The notes under the pieces: model-generated
What the model saw: only the letters and a program-made list of their open reading frames with translations
Database searches by the model: none
What the model was told of the DNA's origin: nothing
Position numbers and translations under genes: made by a program
DNA from: Pseudomonas sp.
GTDB taxonomy: Bacteria > Pseudomonadota > Gammaproteobacteria > Pseudomonadales > Pseudomonadaceae
Length of the DNA: 9,698 bases
Assembly: GCA_007117785.1 (NCBI GenBank)
Contig: SKFV01000104.1
Coordinates: 1 to 9,698 of the forward strand
Reading direction: 5' to 3'
Shown: positions 6,927 through 9,698 of the stretch, piece by piece
Position numbering within the stretch: the first letter of the stretch is position 1
Layout of the letters: each line of letters opens with the position of its first letter

Positions 6927-6945
6927 GATAAGTATTATCATTATC
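6927..6945 (-). promoter_or_regulatory. Fur box at the bfd promoter
   Basis: Read on the minus strand the 19 bases are GATAATGATAATACTTATC, matching the classic Fur consensus (GATAATGATAATCATTATC) at 17 positions. A perfect inverted repeat AATGATA / TATCATT (6924-6930 / 6936-6942) lies within and beside it. A likely -10 TAATAC (complement of 6932-6937) sits inside the box and TTGCAA (complement of 6954-6959) is a -35 at 16 bases. Iron-loaded Fur bound here would block bfd transcription. Confidence 0.85.
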
Positions 6946-7059
6946 TGTCAGTTTTGCAAGCCTTTTTACTAGCCACTGGTCAGCCAGCCCTTCAGACGAC
7001 CGCCCGCCTGATAAGCCAACAGATATCGATAGGCATAGACTATGACATCCCAGACCGAT

Positions 7060-7104
7060 AGCTACTGCTCATGGTAAATCAGTAGCTGGCTGAGTCCCCT
7101 CAGC
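7060..7104. repeat. Two adjacent small inverted repeats
   Basis: An eight-base stem (7060-7067 with 7080-7087, 12-base loop) is followed after one base by a six-base stem (7089-7094 with 7099-7104, TCCC loop). Neither is followed by a T-tract. They could be parts of a structured RNA or chance; function is unknown. Confidence 0.4.
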
Positions 7105-7238
7105 GCCGGCCACCTGGTCGCACAGTAAGCGCAGCCGGACAAAAATACATCACCATCACCCACTCGTGGCAATAAATCCTGCCAAATCAAAACCCTTAGC
7201 TTGTCCGAGGCCAGAGCGCAGGTCGAGTTTTCAACCCC

Positions 7239-7284
7239 CAGACGCACACTACCCGGGACCAGCCCGGGTAGTGTGCGACGTCTG
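7239..7284. repeat. Perfect 15-bp inverted repeat forming a very strong hairpin
   Basis: CGCACACTACCCGGG (7243-7257) and CCCGGGTAGTGTGCG (7263-7277) are exact complements around ACCAG. Pairing resumes outside a bulge, CAGACG (7239-7244) being complementary to CGTCTG (7279-7284). It is located downstream of the DUF3185 stop on the minus strand, so it may stop or stabilise that transcript. Neither strand shows a T-tract after it, so it is not a standard intrinsic terminator. It does not match the common Pseudomonas REP wording that I know. Confidence 0.7.
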
Positions 7285-7291
7285 CAGTTGT

Positions 7292-7307
7292 TGGAGCAGC
7301 AGCTCCA
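7292..7307 (-). terminator. Small hairpin just after the DUF3185 stop
   Basis: TGGAGC (7292-7297) and GCTCCA (7302-7307) pair around four bases, six bases past the stop of the leftward DUF3185 gene. Together with the larger hairpin beyond it, it probably forms the 3' end of this operon. No T-tract is present. Confidence 0.35.
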
Positions 7308-7313
7308 TGGCAC

Positions 7314-7517
7314 CTATTTGCGAATCAAGGCCAGAAAACCTCCAGCCACAACTGCGGCGGCGCCGCCGATGATGAACCACATGGTTCCATCGGTGAAACG
7401 ACCAGTAACTGCTTCGGAAACCTGGTCGCCAAGTGATTGCGAGGACTGCCAGCCGAAATAGAGCAGAATGACTCCAATGACCAGTAGAACCACGCCAACC
7501 AATTGATTGGTACCCAT
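7314..7517 (-). CDS. DUF3185 family small membrane protein
   Basis: This 67-residue protein has two hydrophobic segments (about residues 6-22 and 46-64) separated by a polar loop with SQSLGDQVSEAVTGRFTD. The FGWQSSQS...SEAVTG...TMWFIIGG pattern is characteristic of DUF3185, a family of small inner-membrane proteins without known function. I chose the ATG at 7517 because AAGGAG stands seven bases upstream; the in-frame GTG at 7523 would abut the ribosome binding site. It lies 30 bases downstream of the DUF1328 gene in the same direction, so the two are probably one operon. Hairpins follow the stop. Confidence 0.85.
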   Translation of the reverse strand: MGTNQLVGVVLLVIGVILLYFGWQSSQSLGDQVSEAVTGRFTDGTMWFIIGGAAAVVAGGFLALIRK

Positions 7518-7547
7518 ATTCACTCTCCTTTGTGAGCCTGTTTGATG

Positions 7548-7712
7548 TCAGACCGGGGGTCGACGACCAACCAGCAACGAAACGACAAAGAGCACCAGGA
7601 AAACCAGGAAGAGAATTTTCGCAATCCCGGTTGCGGTACCTGCTATACCACCAAACCCGAGAACACCGGCAATAATGGCGATAATCAAGAATGTGAGTGC
7701 CCAGCTAAGCAT
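7548..7712 (-). CDS. DUF1328 (YtjA-like) small membrane protein
   Basis: This 54-residue, very hydrophobic protein has two membrane segments around a conserved centre, GVLGFGGIAGTATGIAKILF (residues 16-35), and ends GRRPPV. Length and wording match E. coli YtjA and the DUF1328 family, whose role is unknown. The ATG at 7712 is supported by AAGGAG seven bases upstream; an in-frame upstream start at 7742 would add ten residues not found in the family. It is the first gene of a probable operon with DUF3185 and is divergent from algB. From memory, a DUF1328-type gene also lies near algB in P. aeruginosa; this should be confirmed. Confidence 0.87.
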   Translation of the reverse strand: MLSWALTFLIIAIIAGVLGFGGIAGTATGIAKILFLVFLVLFVVSLLVGRRPPV

Positions 7713-7765
7713 GGTTGTTCTCCTTATCTGGCTGCGAAACATCCATCAGCACTTTGATTTAACCC

Positions 7766-7792
7766 GAACCTTTGTTCAGCTATGGGGTCCGA
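7766..7792 (+). promoter_or_regulatory. Candidate AlgU (sigma-22) promoter for algB
   Basis: GAACCT (7766-7771), 16 bases, then TCCGA (7788-7792) differs from the AlgU consensus GAACTT-N16/17-TCTGA at one base in each half. It points towards algB, whose transcription is AlgU-dependent in P. aeruginosa. The start would be near 7798, leaving a leader of about 190 bases. Confidence 0.55.
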
Positions 7793-7798
7793 AAGCTT

Positions 7799-7820
7799 GC
7801 ACTTGTACTACCGCAAGTGC
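7799..7820. repeat. Inverted repeat at the predicted start of the algB leader
   Basis: GCACTTG (7799-7805) and CAAGTGC (7814-7820) pair around eight bases. It would be a 5' hairpin if transcription starts at the candidate AlgU promoter, or an operator if it does not. Confidence 0.4.
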
Positions 7821-7882
7821 CATGCCAACTGGCGATCAAAGCTAAAACCATTAAAAACAATAACTTATAAACAAAGCAATGG

Positions 7883-7936
7883 ACTGGCAATGTGCATCAT
7901 GCAAGATTGCCAGTATTTCACCGTGCAACTTGCACG
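7883..7936. promoter_or_regulatory. Two operator-like palindromes upstream of algB
   Basis: The first has outer arms ACTGGCAAT (7883-7891) and ATTGCCAGT (7906-7914) and a nested palindrome TGCAT-c-ATGCA (7893-7903). The second is CGTGCAA-c-TTGCACG (7922-7936). They lie 55-108 bases before the algB ATG. They could bind a dimeric regulator or fold in the mRNA leader; the binding partner is unknown. Confidence 0.5.
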
Positions 7937-7990
7937 ATGTAGGATGGATCAACGAGTAATTCCAAGACTCATTTGCGCGGAGCCAACAAC

Positions 7991-9337
7991 ATGGATGAAG
8001 CCACTAGCAGGGATGGGCGTATTCTCCTGGTCGATGATGAAGCGGCCATTTTACGCACCTTTCGTTACTGCCTCGAAGATGATGGCTATCAGGTCTCCAC
8101 TGCTGGCAGTGCCGCTCAAGCCCTGGCGTTGACCAAACAACAAGTGTTTGACCTGTGTTTTCTCGATTTACGTCTGGGCGACGATAACGGCCTGGATGTG
8201 CTCGCGCAATTTCGCGTTCAGGCACCCTGGATGCGTGTAGTGATCGTGACGGCGCATTCTGCAGTGGATACTGCTGTCGATGCCATGCAAGCTGGGGCAG
8301 CCGATTATCTGGTCAAACCTTGCGGACCTGACCAGTTGCGCATGTCCGCCGCCAAACAACTGGAAGTAACACGGCTCTCTGCCCGGCTGGAAGCTCTGGA
8401 AGAAGAAGTACAAAAACCGAATAAGGATCTGCACTCGCATAGCCCGGCGATGATGACGGTACTGGAAACAGCCCGCCAGGTTGCCGCAACTGACGCCAAC
8501 ATTCTGATTCTTGGCGAATCTGGTACCGGCAAGGGCGAGCTGGCCCGGGCCATTCATGGCTGGAGCAAGCGTGCAAAGAACCAGGCAGTGACGATCAACG
8601 GCCCCTCGCTGACAGCCGAACTGATGGAAAGTGAGCTGTTTGGCCATAGCAAAGGGGCGTTTACCGGGGCCAGCGAGAGCACCCTGGGGCGTGTCAATCA
8701 AGCGGATGGCGGTACGCTGTTTCTGGACGAAATTGGGGATTTTCCGCTTGCCCTGCAGCCAAAACTCCTTCGTTTTATTCAGGACAAGGAATACGAACGC
8801 GTGGGTGACCCGGTAACCCGCAAGGCCGACGTGCGAATTCTGGCAGCCACCAACCTTGATCTCGATGCCATGGTAGAACAAGGCAAGTTTCGCGAAGACC
8901 TGCTCTACCGCCTGAATGTGATCACACTGACCCTCCCCCCCTTGCGTGAACGTCGAGACGATATAGTCACTCTGGCTGAACGCTTTCTGGCCCGGTTTGT
9001 AAAAGAGTATGCCCGCCCGGCGAAGTCGTTCACTGACACGGCATTGGCTGCCCTGCAGGAATATCAATGGCCGGGCAATATTCGCGAACTGCGCAATGTC
9101 ATTGAGCGCGCCAGCATCATCTGTTCAGCCGACACCATTGACGCCAAACAGCTCGGGTTGGGTGAAATAGATGCTGACTCGGCCCCACGGGTAGGTGCCG
9201 ATCTCAGCCTGGAAGAACTGGAAAAATCACATATCGCTGCAGTATTGGCTAATAGCAGCACACTGGAACAAGCAGCAAAAACCCTGGGCATTGATGCCTC
9301 AACCCTGTATCGCAAGCGCAAGCAGTTCAATCTATGA
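7991..9337 (+). CDS. algB: NtrC-family response regulator AlgB
   Basis: AlgB is the response regulator paired with KinB; in P. aeruginosa it activates alginate genes and affects virulence and quorum responses. The 448-residue protein is almost the length of P. aeruginosa AlgB and closely similar throughout. The receiver domain (about 9-125) has acidic residues D15-D16, phosphoacceptor Asp59 (FLDLRLG) and Lys109. The AAA+ domain (about 148-375) has Walker A GESGTGKG at 175-182, the sigma-54 contact loop GAFTGA at 222-227 and Walker B DEIGD at 246-250. The Fis-type DNA-binding helix-turn-helix is at about 424-446. At 203-206 it reads NGPS where the P. aeruginosa protein, as I recall it, has NCPS. 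I chose the ATG at 7991, with GGAG eight bases upstream, over an in-frame TTG at 7973. It overlaps kinB by four bases, so the genes are translationally coupled. Confidence 0.95.
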   Translation: MDEATSRDGRILLVDDEAAILRTFRYCLEDDGYQVSTAGSAAQALALTKQQVFDLCFLDLRLGDDNGLDVLAQFRVQAPWMRVVIVTAHSAVDTAVDAMQAGAADYLVKPCGPDQLRMSAAKQLEVTRLSARLEALEEEVQKPNKDLHSHSPAMMTVLETARQVAATDANILILGESGTGKGELARAIHGWSKRAKNQAVTINGPSLTAELMESELFGHSKGAFTGASESTLGRVNQADGGTLFLDEIGDFPLALQPKLLRFIQDKEYERVGDPVTRKADVRILAATNLDLDAMVEQGKFREDLLYRLNVITLTLPPLRERRDDIVTLAERFLARFVKEYARPAKSFTDTALAALQEYQWPGNIRELRNVIERASIICSADTIDAKQLGLGEIDADSAPRVGADLSLEELEKSHIAAVLANSSTLEQAAKTLGIDASTLYRKRKQFNL

Positions 9338-9663
9338 GACTGCGCAATCAGCTTTTTTTCAGCCTGAGCGCCCTGCTCACGGTCGCGTTGGTGGGTTTGT
9401 TCCTGGCCATCTTCAGTGTGCTGCACCTGACCAAACAGCAAAGCGATGCCATGTACCGCAACCTGGCTATTGTCGAAGCCACCTTGAGCATGGGTCACGA
9501 GCTGAGTAAGCAAACGACCCTGTTGCTCACTGAAGTACTCGACGAAGAAGCGCTGAAAGAATCGGATAAGCGCTTTCATAACCTGCTGGCCAAGGCGGCA
9601 GAGAGCGCCATGAATGAAAATGACCGCCAGGCAGTTACCGAAAGCGCTGAAAGAATCGGATAA
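9334..9663 (+). CDS. kinB: Sensor kinase KinB, N-terminal part, ORF closed early by a duplicated segment
   Basis: KinB is the membrane histidine kinase/phosphatase that acts on AlgB. Only its start is visible: a short basic N-terminus, a membrane segment at about residues 7-32, and the beginning of the periplasmic sensor region. The ATG overlaps the algB stop (ATGA), which fixes the start and coupling. The frame remains sensible through residue 103 and then enters a second copy of an upstream 57-base segment in a shifted frame, reading ESAERIG and a TAA at 9661-9663. No second membrane segment, HAMP, dimerisation or ATPase domain is seen, whereas KinB should have close to 600 residues. The gene is therefore either truly disrupted or continues normally outside a faulty contig end. 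Identity rests on position after algB and N-terminal likeness. Confidence 0.8.
   Translation: MRLRNQLFFSLSALLTVALVGLFLAIFSVLHLTKQQSDAMYRNLAIVEATLSMGHELSKQTTLLLTEVLDEEALKESDKRFHNLLAKAAESAMNENDRQAVTESAERIG
9548..9604 (+). repeat. Direct repeat copy 1 within kinB
   Basis: This 57-base segment reads in frame within KinB (ALKESDKRFHNLLAKAAE), fits the flanking coding sequence, and is probably the original copy. It is identical to 9642-9698. Confidence 0.97.
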
Positions 9664-9698
9664 GCGCTTTCATAACCTGCTGGCCAAGGCGGCAGAGA
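9642..9698 (+). repeat. Direct repeat copy 2, out of frame, running off the window
   Basis: It is identical to 9548-9604 at a 94-base offset. As 94 is not a multiple of three, the reading frame shifts and a TAA at 9661-9663 ends kinB. The repeat continues to the last base of the window, so its true length is unknown. Confidence 0.97.

Larger units (their letters stand above)
6961..7313. other. Gene-free stretch with several hairpins
   Basis: I find no convincing protein gene or tRNA here. Short open frames lack ribosome binding sites and have unlike-protein composition. What stands out is RNA-structure potential. AGCTACTG (7060-7067) pairs CAGTAGCT (7080-7087). GCTGAG (7089-7094) pairs CTCAGC (7099-7104). 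A large hairpin occupies 7239-7284 and a small one 7292-7307. The right-hand two probably belong to the 3' end of the leftward DUF1328-DUF3185 operon. The left-hand two are unexplained. Confidence 0.5.

Noticed and set aside
7062..7313. 83-codon minus-strand open frame in the gene-free stretch
   Set aside because: It starts at a GTG within the hairpin-rich 3' region of DUF3185, lacks a ribosome binding site, is rich in Cys and Arg, and matches no family I know.
7821..7990. A sigma-54 (-24/-12) promoter upstream of algB
   Set aside because: TGGCA-like starts are present (for example at 7885-7889), but no GC follows at the required ten-base spacing from GG.
8168..9067. 299-codon minus-strand open frame inside algB
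   Set aside because: It is antisense to conserved AAA+ coding sequence, with no recognisable domain and no plausible promoter.

Overview
The window looks like chromosomal DNA of a Pseudomonas-related gammaproteobacterium, most likely Pseudomonadaceae and possibly a Halopseudomonas-like lineage. The evidence is an AlgB/KinB pair close to the P. aeruginosa proteins, a bfd-bfr pair with a Fur box, an APS-type CysH, and divergent prmB/smrB genes. In P. aeruginosa these loci lie far apart on the chromosome, so the order here is rearranged. I see no insertion sequence, prophage, CRISPR array, tRNA or rRNA. Most of the window is ordinary core genome.

Layout. Positions 1-446 hold the C-terminal part of a TauE/SafE-type membrane transporter. 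Next comes an unrecognised protein with a GNAT-like core and a C-terminal membrane anchor (565-1347, +), convergent with prmB (1366-2283, -), which encodes the uL3 glutamine methyltransferase. smrB (2372-2938, +), the Smr nuclease of collided-ribosome rescue, diverges from prmB across 88 bp with overlapping candidate promoters. A short-chain dehydrogenase (2960-3721, -) is separated by an AT-rich intergenic region from cysH (3976-4707, +). A cardiolipin-synthase-like phospholipase D protein (4786-6069, +) follows, convergent with the iron-storage pair bfr (6131-6607, -) and bfd (6691-6897, -). bfd carries a near-consensus Fur box.

The stretch 6961-7313 has no convincing gene but holds several hairpins, including a perfect 15-bp inverted repeat. 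It is followed by a two-gene operon of small membrane proteins read leftwards (DUF1328 at 7548-7712, then DUF3185 at 7314-7517). Divergent from that operon is algB-kinB (7991 onward), the two-component system that controls alginate in Pseudomonas. A sequence resembling the AlgU (sigma-22) promoter and a long palindrome-rich leader precede algB.

The clearest anomaly is at the right edge. A 57-base segment of kinB (9548-9604) recurs identically 94 bases later (9642-9698), shifts the frame and ends the ORF at 9663. This is either a real tandem duplication inactivating kinB or an assembly artefact at a contig end. I found no obviously new multi-gene system. The most interesting points are the kinB repeat, the algB control region, and the structured gene-free stretch beside the Fur box.
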